A stretch of 64,000 nucleotides of DNA from assembly GCA_003290165.1 (NCBI GenBank), contig QNQO01000223.1, positions 868,001 through 932,000 on the forward strand, given 5' to 3'. Within the stretch, counting starts at the first letter, position 1. Every line of letters starts with the position of its first letter. A program made the translations under genes and the position numbers. The stretch comes from Berberis thunbergii. Taxonomy: Eukaryota > Streptophyta > Magnoliopsida > Ranunculales > Berberidaceae. The notes beneath the pieces were generated by a model. That model saw only the letters and a list, made by a program, of their open reading frames with translations. It did not search any database and was not told the origin of the DNA. This document shows positions 20,301 through 33,500 of the stretch, piece by piece.

Positions 20301-22740
20301 TTTTATTGAATTTGACTTATTTTTTTTGTTTGTTGACATGGCTCTGATGAGTAACATCCGAAGGCCGTGATGTACAAGCTGCTACTAACTTCTCTGTTCT
20401 GCTCCCATTCAGCCACGCTTGCTTGATCATGAAGTAGGTAGCAATCAATCTGATAATTGTAGATTTGAAGCATAAACCATGTGCACCCATGTGGTGGAAT
20501 TTAGTTGAAGTACCAAAATGGAATACATTCAACAACTCCCAACCTCCATCTAATATATATGGATTTTAAAGTAACCTTCCTGGAAACGAAATTCAGGTTT
20601 GATTAGGTCGTGAAATTAATGGCATTTGGATCAGACTTCTAGTAGATGATTTCTGTTCAATTTGACAGTAAGATGGAACTCGGGTATTTTGAGTTGTTGT
20701 AATTAATTTTTTTATTATTGTTTCAAAGTTAGGAGATTCTTTGGTGAACTACCTTTCTTCCTTTAGGAAAACTTCATTTCTTGGTACCTAAAAATAAGTG
20801 CAGTTTGGCATGGTCTCAGCAAACATGTTTTTTTCGACCAACTCCTTTGAAGTGTTTTGGGAAATGGGAAGTAAAGCCATCGGAGCATCGATACGTTTTG
20901 AGCTCAAATTCAAAACTAAGGCTGTCAATGTATATCAGACGGATTTTGATTTTGATTTTGATTTAAATTTTGTTAAAAATACTTGATTTGAAACGAGATT
21001 AAACGATAAAAAGTAGAATACTAATCTGATAGTGCTAATTAGGGGTGGGCACCGTACCGTTCAGTATTGTGGTCGTATTTGGACCTACTTTTTTATTTTT
21101 ACTTTGATTATCCTTTTGTCCTTGTTTTTCATAATATATTTAAAATAACATCCTACCACTTAAATTTAATAATTAAAAATTAGATTAATTTACAATTCGG
21201 TTCCGTCTAGTATTTTCGGTATTTCAACACCCAAAATCAGTATTGTACTAAACAGCAACGATTTTGTTCCGTTCCTTTTTCCAAATTGGAAAATAGAAAT
21301 CGATCCGATTAAGTACCGAGGCGGTATTGTATGGTTTTGGGTTTTTTTTTTTTTTTTTTACTTTATGGTTCTGGTTCGGTTTCGAATTTTTGGATATTCA
21401 ATTGACAACCTTAGTGGTAAGTGGTAAGGATAATCAATTGACAACCTTATCAAAACAGCAGGTGTTGCCATTGATCTTGTAAGCCCAAGCAATGACTAGC
21501 TTGTACTCTCTTCTCTGATAATGGTTTGGGCGAAAAGCTCAATTGCAAATGGGCTTTGTGCTGTTCATTGTTGAAAGTTATGGGTTTGCCCATTAGAGAT
21601 GTTGTTAGTCATCTAAACTTTCATAAATTATCCAAGTTTTATCAATTTTCATCAAAATGTCATTTTTTTTCCCATCAAAATGCTTGGATAAGAAAGTCCA
21701 ACATATAGGTTGAAAATTGATATGAGCGTCTTTCATCATCGATTTTATGTTTCTCATTCAACAAGCTCCAAGGATTTGTGGGGGATGGGGATTTTTATTG
21801 TAGGATGTTCCGGTTTAACTGATAGTGCTAATATTCAATGGTGCAATATTCTTGTTTAACTGATAGTGCTAATATTCAATGGTACAATATCCTTGTGTGG
21901 GCAGACTTGAGAGAGAAATTGCAAAAAAATGAAAAGCTAAAAAATCCATGAATCTCATGGTTTACAAAGCTAAAATATATAAATTCTTAAGCTTCATGAA
22001 TCTATTTGCAAATGCTAAAGTTCAAACAACATAAACAATGGGGGAAACACCATTCCAACAAGCTCGCACATTCAAGCCCCTTTTTCGAGTTCAGTCAATA
22101 TCATTAATTCAAAGAAACCAAGAAAAATAAACTATGAAGATTCATGTCGGCACACTTTCAAAAGTGGAAATATTGGATATGACATTCAAAACTATAGCAA
22201 GTCAAAGAGTACAAAGATGTAAAGACTTTAGAGATGGCAATTTGGACTAAACTTTAGATTAAGACATGTTATTAGCTGCTTTTCATTGAGCCTATTCTAA
22301 TTTTAATTTGACCATTAAACTTTTCTCTCAATCCATTCTTTCTAAAGTGATCATTTCAATGTGTTTTCACTTAACACACGCAAACAGTGACTCTTTATAA
22401 TCAAATAGATGATGAAATCTTTATGAAAATTGTTGATCTTTCGTTTCTCATAATGTATTAAAAAAGGTTTTGACTAAAATTTTGCGCAAAATATTCAAAT
22501 AGTTGCTAGGGTTTGTATTCAATTTTTATTTGGCACTTTATAACAAAAACAAAAAAGGAAAGGATATACTTACTTTAAGATGCCATGGAGATATTATTAA
22601 AAGCCAACTCATCAAAAAGTGTCGATTTGACTTGTTCTGATCCTTACGGTGGGCCGCGCACATAAAAAGATTGATTCTTTCACATTCACTCACCGCGTGT
22701 TCCCATTCGACCACGTAGCCTCTGCTTTATCTCAACCATG
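17364..22740. other. Intergenic region, no gene seen
   Basis: Over 5 kb of AT-rich DNA. I found no frame with a recognisable domain and no convincing exon series. It holds poly(T) runs (20287-20304 and about 21340-21359), a 'ttttga' simple repeat (20940-20970) and a patch with 'ggtgggcaccgtaccg' and 'ggttcggtttcg' (about 21043-21385) resembling a degraded CGGT-rich DNA-transposon remnant. The last few hundred bases belong to the CONSTANS-like promoter. Confidence 0.5.
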
Positions 22741-22745
22741 CTTGT

Positions 22746-22751
22746 CACGTG
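22746..22751. promoter_or_regulatory. G-box CACGTG in CONSTANS-like promoter
   Basis: CACGTG in the context tgtCACGTGtta lies about 200 bp upstream of the ATG at 22954. A second ACGT core (ccacgtagc) is near 22711, and a GA-rich leader lies at 22844-22865. G-boxes are common in light- and clock-regulated genes of this family. Regulation here is inferred. Confidence 0.4.
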
Positions 22752-22953
22752 TTAAAATCGGTGAGTGAAATTACAGTTTTGCCATTCTCGTTTTACTTCA
22801 CTGCTTTGCTTTCACTATCCAGACCAACTCACAATTACAAAAGCGAGAGACAGAGAGAGAGAGATACAGTTTTTGTTTGATTGATTGGAAAACAAAACAG
22901 AGCTTAGAGAAAAGAGAAGAGAGGAAATTAGGGTTTGTAAGAGAGGGAGAGAG

Positions 22954-25900
22954 ATGGAGAAGAAGAGTACCAATACGGAGAGGAGGATTCCGTGTGAGTT
23001 TTGCAACGAGGAGGTTGCAATTCTGTACTGCAGAGCCGATTCGGCGAAGCTCTGTTTGTTATGTGACTTTCAGGTTCACTCTGCGAATGATTTGTCGCGG
23101 AAACATGTTCGGTCTCAGATCTGCGATAATTGTAGCTCACAGCCAGTTTCGGTGAGGTGTGGGACTGATAATTTGGTGCTGTGTCAGGATTGTGATTGGG
23201 ATTCACATGGGAATTGCTCTGTTTCGGCTAACCATGAGAGGAAGCCTGTGGAAGGGTTCTCTGGGTGTCCGACGCCGCTGGAATTGGGATCGTTTTGGGG
23301 GTTTGATCTTGGGGAGAAGAAAGCAGCGGTATCCATTTCTCCAACGATGCAGGAAAACAATGGGAGTTTCGAGAATTGGTCTTCGGTTGATTCTCTTCTG
23401 GGTTTTGATAACTGGGGGAGTGGAGGAGGTGGTGGAGGTTATAAGGATCTGATGGTGCCGAATGAGGGCGTGAATGTGAATTTGGTTCCCTGTGCTGAGA
23501 TTCCGGTGCCATCCAAGTGGCAGAACCCAAGTTGTGGGAAACACAAGCAGGTGATATATAAGCAGTTGATTGAATTGGTTAAGAGGGATCAGATCTGCGG
23601 TGGAGGTGAAGATTTGGGTCCGGAAACTCCTAGTAGGAGTGCTAAGCAAGGGAGTAATGAAGAAGGTCTTGATTTGCAGAATGGGGTGCAAGCAGTCGTG
23701 GATTCCAATCAGGTATTGCCGCAGCAAGCACCTTTTACCCAGCTGCTCATGTCGACAAATCTCAAAAGGAACAACGATCTTATAGTCGAAGAAGATGCTC
23801 CCTGGGGTTGTAATCCTCCAACCAATGAATCCAGCCAGGTTTTGTTTCAACCAGTTTCTATAATTTGATTGTTCCCTTAATGCTTGTTTGGTGATAATTG
23901 TTTGATGTATGATTTGGTAAGTTCTACATTTATCTATGGTAGATTGGTAGTAGCTTGATTAGATAATTAGCCCAAGAATGTGACACTTGTTTACTTAATT
24001 TATGTGCCAAGATTGTTCTAGAAAGTCTAGCATCTGGTCCGCACCATATATCTTATGGTGAAAACCAAAATTGTCCGCAATGTATATCTTGTTAAGTGAA
24101 AGGATAAAGGATAATTGAACACAAAGTGAAAGGATAATCTTAGTGTAAGTTAGCATATGAGTATAACTATGAAGTCTTAACATGGAATTTGTAACCCATC
24201 ACGGGTTCGTAATTTTACAATTATTGCATCATCCTAAAGAAATCTCTAAGGATGTATCCCAGCAAAACCCATGAAAATCTATGAAGTTGCGTGATAGCAT
24301 CCACTCATAAACACATCCTAATTTTTGTTTCTGCATCTGTTTACATTGTGGTTGTCTCTTGTGATACCTTCAAATCCTTCTTACATCCCCTATTGCATGT
24401 ATATAAGGAAGAATATTTCTGAAAACAAGCTGACCAAAAAAAGTTCTATAGTCCATGTAAATGCACCTTGGGCATTTGTTAGGGAAAATTATCGTTTGAA
24501 ATCATTTTCTGAAAATCTTTATGATCTAATTATAGCAGTGGGGAAGGTTAGTCTAGGAGATGAGCAATGTGAAAGAAGGGTGCTAACCATGCTACTAGAT
24601 ATTGTTATCTTTCAATTAGTTAGGAATTAGCTATGATGCACAAAAACTCAGTAGTAGTGGGTTGTCATGTCCGTTCGATCACAAAACTCCTCAAACACTC
24701 TTATGACAAGTCACAAAACTCAGTATGTGTCATATGGTTGGCATGGCTTAGATATTCCTTGGGCGCTTCTCATGCATTTTTTTTACTTATTTCTTTTCAA
24801 CAAAAAGTTTATTTATGTCTTAGGCTTTTGATGACGTGTGTTTTTCAAGTATGCGAGAATAAACCTCCCTAAACCATTTTCCCTAAATTAAATGACAAAC
24901 AAACACAACAATAAACCAGGGTTCCTCCCACATAATCTCTTACATAGTTGACAAACAACAAACAGAAAATGATTACGTGATATCCATTTTATATTTTGAG
25001 ACGATTAACATATAATCTTGTCTTATCCTCTTTTTTTTTTTAAATATTAATGTTTTTTTTGTAGTTTCTCACCTTATTTCAAAATTTTCTTGTCAGGTGT
25101 TTTTTCGAGGACAAAAGAATCAATAAATAATGTAGTTGAAGGATGAGCATAAAAGTATAAATATGACACTTGATCTATGAGATAGGATTTAGAATATCTT
25201 CCAATTAACCTAAATGTTGTGACTATGTGTGATTATATCAGTCTCATGGTTGGCAAGTAAAATATATTGAATGACTTGATAAGTGTATGTGTGTGTTTTG
25301 GATGCAGTATGAACCAAGACATTAATGATTTGAAGTTTAGATTAACTTAACTCGTAGTGGTTGTTGCATCTTCACTGGACTCATATCCTACTTGCCATAT
25401 ATGTCATCAGGTCGCATCTGTGCCTCCTATGGGCTTAGTTGTTTGGTCTAGAAACCTTATTTTGTTCTTGCATCTAATAAATCAGCCAGGACATATTAAG
25501 CATAAAAATAAAGATTTATTTATTTATTTATTATTATTTATTATTATTATTATTGTATAAAATAAAGAAGAAGAACTTAACATTTTCATTTTGTCTGCCA
25601 TGACGATCTCGTTGTTTTGCTTGCTTATAATGCTTTTTTTTTTTTTTTTTTTTTTTTGAAACTTTGAAAAGCTACTACAGGGAATGTCTAGATGTCCCTT
25701 AGTTGAATTAGCTATTAGTGTCACTTGAATGCTATTTTTCACGATAAAATATTTGACATTGCCTAGTTGAAAAAAAATATTGAAAATTTTCTATAACATA
25801 TATGTTAGTCGTGAATATGTTAGTTATGTTGCAGTTGTGTCCCATTTCTCTCTCATAAATATTATCTCACCTGATTGAACTTACATGGGTTCTTGCAGAT

Positions 25901-26806
25901 ATGGGATTTTAATTTAGGAAAATCAAGGGATCATGAACCACCTAATCAACTAGAAGTTGGATATGATACAACAGAGACGGGGTTTATGATGCAAAGCTAC
26001 AGTGACCTAATTAACGAAACTCCCATGGAGACTACCAAAATGCTTGAAGGCATATATGAGTTGAAATACTCTTCCACAAGCAAGGGCTTTGAATCAGCAA
26101 ATGTAAGATAATCTGCGTGAATTGATATTTTATCACAGATGCCTGCAAAGTAATACCATAATAGACTTTGTTCTGCGTGAATTATCCCAGATGCATGCAA
26201 AGTAATACCATAATTAGACTTTGTTTTCACACAATTTAAGTCTTATTTATTAAATACAGTATCTCTGTAGAAGTGAATCAATCTTGCCTGGTATGTATGT
26301 TGTGTCAGGATCTGCATTATTTTCTGAATAGTTAATTATAATACACTATCGGACAATTGCAGAGAAACTCCAAGCGGTCAAAAGCATCTGAAGCCAACAA
26401 CCTAGCCATACAGCCATCATCAAGTTCCAGTTTAGCAAAAGGTGTTGGCAATGTGCAAGATGTCCACCTCATGGAACAGTCTCCCCTGGTGAGCAGTGAA
26501 CCTACGGATGCCACAACAAAGGCCAATGTGGAACTTTTAGCTCAGAACAGAGGCATTGCCATGCTGCGTTACAAGGAGAAAAAGAAAACTCGAAGGCATA
26601 CTTCTTCTCATATGTTAGTCTTTCACAAAAAGTTAACTCTTTTATTTATCTGATTTATGAAATGAACTGTGACCAGGTATGACAAGCACATCAGGTATGA
26701 ATCTAGGAAGGCCAGAGCTGACACTAGGAAGCGAGTGAAGGGTAGATTTGTCAAAGCTAGTGAAGCTCCAGACGTTAAAATTACTGGCTGTACATTTGTT
26801 CCTTGA
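22954..26806 (+). CDS. COL: CONSTANS-like B-box zinc finger protein with CCT domain
   Basis: Four exons give 483 residues: 22954-23838, 25899-26102, 26363-26595, 26677-26806. Two tandem B-boxes occupy about residues 14-55 (C14..C17..C26..C34..C37..H42) and 57-100 (C57..C60..C69..C77..C80..H85); each binds zinc and serves protein contacts. The C-terminal CCT domain (about 424-466, '[12 protein letters not shown]' then '[19 protein letters not shown]') is the nuclear localisation and DNA/NF-Y-binding part. The acidic, Trp-containing middle and 'QIWDFNLG' after intron 1 fit the COL9-COL15 group with two B-boxes (COL14/COL15-like is my best guess). This is a nuclear transcription regulator, probably in light or flowering control. 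An in-frame ATG at 22885 exists, but similarity starts after 22954. Intron 3 (26596-26676) needs a GC donor. Intron 1 is 2060 bp and contains a TTA repeat and a 26-base T run. Confidence 0.92.
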
Positions 26807-29800
26807 GGTAAGTTTGACAAAACGCCACGACATGCTAGCCATCTTTTGTAGAAATGTGAATGAAGACAACTTACTTTTGTATGGTGAAGTATTCCCTAGT
26901 GATGTATGAACATATGGGTGCTTGATTGACATGATGTTCGTGTAAATATTGCCCCCCCTCCCCCTACTACTATGAAATGATAAAGTTAAGCTAGTCACAT
27001 CCTGTGCACTAATGATTGCTATTCCAATAACACCTGCACAAACATGCACACCTTTTTGCAATGAAGTAAGACCAACTTGGTTATGTTCCCTTGTTCATGG
27101 GTGCTATTAAACCAATAACAATGTGAGCAAAAAGATGTCATATTTGTGATATGCTGCAGACTGACATTATTGGTTATCAAGGAAAATGCCTTTTAAAGTT
27201 GTTATTCTGTTTTGAAATAAGGTTCAGTATAATCCGTTAGGAGAAGATATAGTATGGAATAAAAGCCCGTCCACAGGGTGATGGACCCGAAGTCGTTGGA
27301 TATATCATAAAGTGTTGCAACTACGTCTGCCTGATCACACTATCATCAATTATATCTGCAACCAAGCAAGTCAGATCGCAATTGCATAAACTGCTTCATC
27401 TTCCTGTTTCACACTTTGCAGGAATTCTTTCAGCAAGATGAGCGACTCACCACGTATGCAAGTAGCACATGATTGAAATTGCCTCTGGTGGCATCCTAGT
27501 TGGATGCGGGGCTAATTCAGTAATGCTTTCACTCTTCCTTCTCTTGTAGTCCCATCTCTCCATCAATTTCTAGTTCTAAACCTTTGGGGACTCCATTGTT
27601 TTTTTTTTCTGCTTCAGTAAAAACAGAGGTTCTCTCAATCCCAATTTGTCTTTATGGTTGAATAAAAAGGTTAGGACTCTTCAAACCCAGTTTGTCTTCG
27701 GGTTGACGAGGAGTACTCATTCTCTGTTAAGCCTAATACATAAAACTTAGAAGTTACACCTTATCACAGGAAAATGTGCCTTTGAAATATTTTGGCAGTG
27801 TTCTTTTGCAATCTTCAGCATCTTTTATAAAGCAAATTACAGTTGTATAACTTGTCTGTCATCTTTTGTATGTCTTACAGCATGGAGGAATCAATGCGTC
27901 ACTGGGATCTTGTTCATTAGTGACTGGGCTTTCTACCTAGACCTTTGTGTTTTGTTCATCTGTTTGTATGTCAGCATTTAAGGATGTGTGCTTGTGTTCT
28001 GAACATGATGGTAGAGTTCTGGGTTTGTTTTGCTATAGATGAGGCAAAAACTCCCAGTGAGATCTCTATGTGGTCAAGCAACCATCGTATAGAGGTATAG
28101 TTTTTTGTTTGCAATTGCAATTTGAGTACAAGTGATTCGGTCAGTTTGTTTATTTTCCCTTTTTCACAAGACCATAGAGTTGGTAAACATGGACTTCTGA
28201 ATGAGTATCTAACCTTATTATGGAAAAAAGAAAGAGTATATAACCTTTGTGAACCTATAGAATATCTTGTAGAGATTCCTGCAAAACACTACATGTTGGG
28301 ATAGAGTTGGCTTGAATAGTCTTAGATCAAATAAGGTTAATTTGTCATCTAATAATATAAGGAGTGATTCACTCTCTAATATCAACGAGACATTTTGGAT
28401 AAAACTCCATGGTAAATTCTATTGTTATTGTTAATAATTCTTATTGTTCAGTGATTTCCAATCGAAACTAGGGATGGGTATATAGGTTGGTTCAGTTTCA
28501 ACAGGTTTGTATAACACCTAAAAAAACCCCAAATCCATTCTCTCTACTCTCATCTCACGACTCTTAACTCCAAGTCTTATATCTTTCCTTCACGGAAGCC
28601 TCTACATGTAGGGGTCCTGTGCGAGGGCCAAATTTTGGACTCCACAAGGATTGCAAAGGCAGGAAGAAGAAAAAAAAGTGAAGAGAAAATAAGAAGAGGA
28701 TGAGAAGATGGAGGCGTTGATGGAGCATGGGCGATGGGGAAGAAAAAGATAAGAGAAGAAGAATAAGAGACGAAAGAGATGATGGTGGGTGGTTGGCAAT
28801 GAGGGGGCGTAGCGGGTAGTGGTATTGCCGGTAGAGTGGTGATGCTTGATGGAGAATAGATGAGCAGAAAGGGAGGGAGGAAGAGATGAGAACAAGAAGA
28901 GTTTGAATTTTATTTTTATGATGACGTGGAACAGTAAAAGTTGTGACGTTAAAAAGTTGCTTGTTTGTATAAGTTAAACACTAAATCGCCAAATTTGGAT
29001 GCGTGAATTACAACTTTTTACCCATTCTCTTTAAAACACAACCATTTATAGAAATGGTAAAAAAAAATCAAAACTGGCTGTCTAGAATTGTTGTATCTTG
29101 CATGTATTAGCTACCAATAAATCTAGCTAGCCAAATTTGGTAACCACGTTTGGACAAAGTTTTGGTTTTTTTTACACTTCTATCCCTTCTATAGATGATG
29201 TTTGTGGTTGTGTTTTAAAGAGCCTCAATTCTAGGCAGTCAGGGAATATAATCATTTTTTTACCAAATTTTAGACATTTTACACTTTTACCCTTTTTATA
29301 AATGATGTTTATGATTGTGTTTAAAGAAAATGAGTAAAAGCGTAAAAAAGTTTAAACCTGTCTAAAAAAATGGTTGTGTTTTTTGACTGTCTAGACTTAC
29401 TCTTTAAAGAGCAGGGGTAAAAATATATATCATCATCATCAAAGCTCATTTCCGATATTATAGTAAAAATATATATAAAAAAATAAAATAAAATAAAATA
29501 TAATCCAAAAATCACTACCACAAACTTATCTGGCAAGACTTACTCATCAGCTATATAAATCTGGAGAACATAACCATAGAAAGAAAGCGAGTAGGAGCCT
29601 ATCCATTCCTTCACTACAAACTAGCATGCAAAACTAGAGATTTATATTTATTTAGAATGAAGGTCCCATTTTAAACAAAGCTTTTAAAATGAACGAAATA
29701 AAGAAGGGAACTTATTGGAATTGAATCAATTAATTATATTAGAATGTGGAAATCTAATTGGTTTGGAAATATCACACATCTCGAGAATGATGGAGGGTTG

Positions 29801-30250
29801 CACCTCCCTCCCTGAACCATTTTCTCGCTAATAAGACAAGCCCTATTAGAATTGACGAAATCTCTCGGTAGCTTAATGATTGGATACTTTTCCAAAAGAA
29901 GAAAAAAAGTATCTATAAGATTTGGTTAAAACTTTTGATTAAAATATGTTTATATTATAATAGAATACAGATTTGGTAAGATTGTTTTGCAACAAATACG
30001 CCAAAATCTACTAATAATAAAGAAAAAAATAACTCGATGTCTTACAAAATTGGTGAAATTTATTTTATAATGAATGCATCCTGATACAGATGGAGCCGTT
30101 TTTACACGGTTAGAAAAATGACACTGATTAATGTTTAAAGAGAATGTTCAATGCGTGATTGTCAACTCTATTTTTTTAATATTAATATTTTATAAATTTA
30201 TATAAAAAACAAAAAAAAGATAGAATTGACACTAACAATCACTGATTAGG
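26807..30250. other. 3' region of CONSTANS-like gene and intergenic DNA
   Basis: Starts with the 3' untranslated region (possible AATAAA near 27258). No further gene is supported. At 28620-28900 is a purine-rich low-complexity stretch. Between about 28980 and 29410 related segments occur in both orientations ('cacaaccatttata' and 'ataaatgatg..attgtgttt'), suggesting a degraded inverted-repeat element whose ends I could not fix. Confidence 0.5.
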
Positions 30251-30251
30251 C

Positions 30252-30360
30252 AACACGTCTTGTGTTCTAATTTAATTCGTGTTCGAAGGGTTCACTACAA
30301 CAGTGTCTTGTTCTAATTTAATTTCGTGTTTCACTACAACACGTGTCTTGTTCTAATTTT
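30252..30360. repeat. Tandem repeat in the phytyl ester synthase promoter
   Basis: Two and a half imperfect copies (30252-30301, 30302-30340, 30341-30360) share 'tcttgttctaattt' and end 'cactacaac'. They lie 150-260 bp upstream of the start codon of the first PES-like gene. I do not see them upstream of the second copy at 53412. Confidence 0.75.
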
Positions 30361-30512
30361 CAAAGACTTGTTATCTCGAAAACGACATCGATGGTGAAAG
30401 TCTTCTAAACTTGATTTCACTTCACATCACATCACACTCACTGGAACTCTCCATAAAAACTCATACATAGAGAATCAGAAGAAACAGATTTGTTCATCTA
30501 AATTCTTCTTCA

Positions 30513-33500
30513 ATGATGGCGACCACGATGATCGCCAGCTTAAACTGCAAACTCTTTCCATTTTCTCGACGAGAAACTTCATCATCGATCGAATTCAACA
30601 AAAAATATACAAGGAGAGCAGTTTTGCAGACTGACAGACCATCATCATCCGAGCAATCTTCGACTTTGAGGATTGAAAAGAAATCTGAACCGTTGGAGAC
30701 AATTACCAATGGAGGAGGTTTATTAGAGGACTCTGAGATCCAACGGCTAAGCATGAAGGACTATTTCGAGCGTGCCAAAGATCTGATCAAATCTGACGGT
30801 GGACCCCCTCGATGGTTCTCTCCTTTGGACTGTGGGGCCCGCTGCAATCACGCGCCTCTCTTGCTTTACTTGCCTGGTAAATAATCAAATTTTTTTTTTA
30901 ATTTTCATGCTAAAGATTGGAAGTGATTAAAATTTAATATTTTACATTTGTTTTATCAAACTTTTATAGAATTATCAGAGTTGTAAGATATAAATTTCAC
31001 TGTTTTTGTAGGTCATGAATTTGATTATTTGAGTTTGTTCCCATTTTTTATGTTTACATTTTGTTCACGATAGACTTTTGCTATGGAAAATTCTACCACC
31101 CTGATACGAGAGCACCGTTTTGTGTCTAGTGGGTAATTTACATGTGATCGGATCAATTCTATTCCTTTCCAACTTCTCCAAACCAATGGAGTAAAAAGGT
31201 AAAGTGGTCTGATCACGTGTGGACTACCCTCCCAAGACACAAAACAATGCTCTCGGACCAAGTTGCGTAGCAGAGCTCTTTGCCATTGGATGCCATGCAG
31301 GTGGATCTCAATAATGTACAACTCATAAGTGCCTGTACACGTCGCTCTCTCTTAATCACCAATCATCGTTCTCATCTAACTTGGAAAAGTATGAGAAAAT
31401 GAAGTAATGTTGAACATTGTGTGAATTTACTAATAATGGTCTACTGAAAAAATGAGTTGCAACTAGATGGACGAATCAATCGGGACAATGTTCTTGTGTT
31501 GAATGTCCTCGCATCAGCATTAGAGATGCAATGCTTTTCTATTTGTGCAAGAATTTGACTACAATGTTTATTTCTGTGAGAGATGTTTTTTTTTTTTTTT
31601 TAATATGTTGTTAGAAAGCAACATTTCTTTAATAAATCACATCTACAGAGTAAGGACAATCCCGTTTAAAATTTTTTGGGAGATGATTGATTTGCTCTGA
31701 ATAAAAGTTTAGTCTCTATGGTGTTATATCATATATGTTTAGTAATTGTGTAGGGATCGATGGCACGGGGCTTGGACTTATTTCACATCACCAAAGACTT
31801 GGAAAGTAAGGATTAATCAGTTTCTTGTGTTGGCTAACATTTTTATAGATGAGTCTGCTGACTGAAAAACTTATCTTTTGCATAGTCTAATAATCTGTTC
31901 TGAAATTGCCTTTGATTGTAGGATCTTCGACATATGGTGCTTGCATATTCCTGTTATGGACCGGACGCCATTCAAAGGTCTTTCTCTTTCTCTTTGTTGT
32001 TTTTTTTTTCTAACTAATTCTTCGGCCTGTTGAAGCTCTTCAAATTTGATCATGGAAAATATATAGGTGAGATAAAAAAAGAAGTTGGTTTGAATCTCTT
32101 CAACTGTTTCGAATAAGACCTTTAGCCTAACTATCATTTTAGTGCTTAAATATTACTTTCTTAATGGGAATTCTTTAATTTTATCTCTGCAGACATTGTG
32201 AAATTAGTTGAAATGACTGTTAAGGCAGAAAATTCCCGTTCACCTGGTAGGCCCATATATCTCGTCGGTGAATCCATTGGAGGATGTTTTGCATTGGCTG
32301 TAGCAGCTCGCAATCCAGACATTGATCTTATGTTAATATTGGTTAATCCAGGTGACGTTTCACTTACTTGTTGCCATGTTGTTGGTAGGTGAAATCATAT
32401 TACTGGAATAACATAGCCATGAGTACAAATCCTGAATTGAAGTTACTTTGAATCAAAAGAACATCGAGGAAAAGAATACTACTTTTCTAAATTGCGTAAT
32501 CATGGTCAAAGGGTTACAAGCATTTTAAAATATCATCTGTTCTGATTTTACCTTTGTTGGCAGCTACATCTTTTGACGAGTCGCAGCTGCGACCTCTCTT
32601 CTACTTGTTAGAAATCACGCCTCAACAGTTCCATGTTGGTGTCCCGTCTATCCTGAGTCTTCTGACAGGTTAGATACCTGCATTCCAATACCTCAATGCC
32701 TTTTTGTGTGTGTGTGTGTGTTTGTGTGAAACATCCATGGACCTCATATATAAGCTAACTTTGCCCTCAAAGAAATTTTATTGGAAACTGTTTGAATCTG
32801 TCCATAGGATTCTAAGACTGTCCAATACTCTAAATTGGAGGGCGGGTCAGTGAGCCATGCGTGTCTTTATTTCCAACAGTTTAATCTTGAAGATCTATGG
32901 TTTGGTTTTCTAAATTATTTGATGTACAGGCACAAACATTTTTACTGTTATGGATCATTGGCTCCAGCTTACAATATGTGTATAACGTGACAGAGCATAT
33001 GTTGAAGCTTTTTTTTTTTTTTTTGTCTGTGTTAGGAAGATTTTTCTTTACAAATAGTTTGAAAATTCTCAAGTTTGTGCACTGTACAAATTACCAGGTG
33101 ATCCCTTGAGGATGGCAATGGCTAGTGTAGGAAAAGGAAATTCTCTTCAACAGACTGTTCAACAGCTATCAGAAAACTTTGCTGCATTGTTACCCTACTT
33201 ACCGGTAAGTCAGTCATGAGAAGGTGCTCAACAAAGAGAGTATTTTGACATGATTTACTGCCCTAGTTCTTCAAACAGTCTGATATGAGCTTGTATTATT
33301 TGCCCTCAATAGTCAATACTGAGCCTATATGTCATATACTGTAATTTTGGTGGAGAGGTGTTATTCTAGTATATATCATTCCAAATCAACTTTTTGTTCC
33401 ATATGTTAATAAGCATTTGCATAACTTCGATTTTCAGTTGGTGGCCGATATTTTACCTGGAGAGTCAATCCTGTGGAAGCTTCAGATGCTGCGATCAGCT

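Noticed and set aside
24325..24872. Two plus-strand open frames (101 and 79 codons) inside intron 1 of the CONSTANS-like gene
   Set aside because: No recognisable domain, AT-rich composition and a position within an intron; they look like chance frames.
28602..28895. Minus-strand 97-codon frame
   Set aside because: Low-complexity Ser/Phe-rich translation of a purine-rich tract; no supporting signal.
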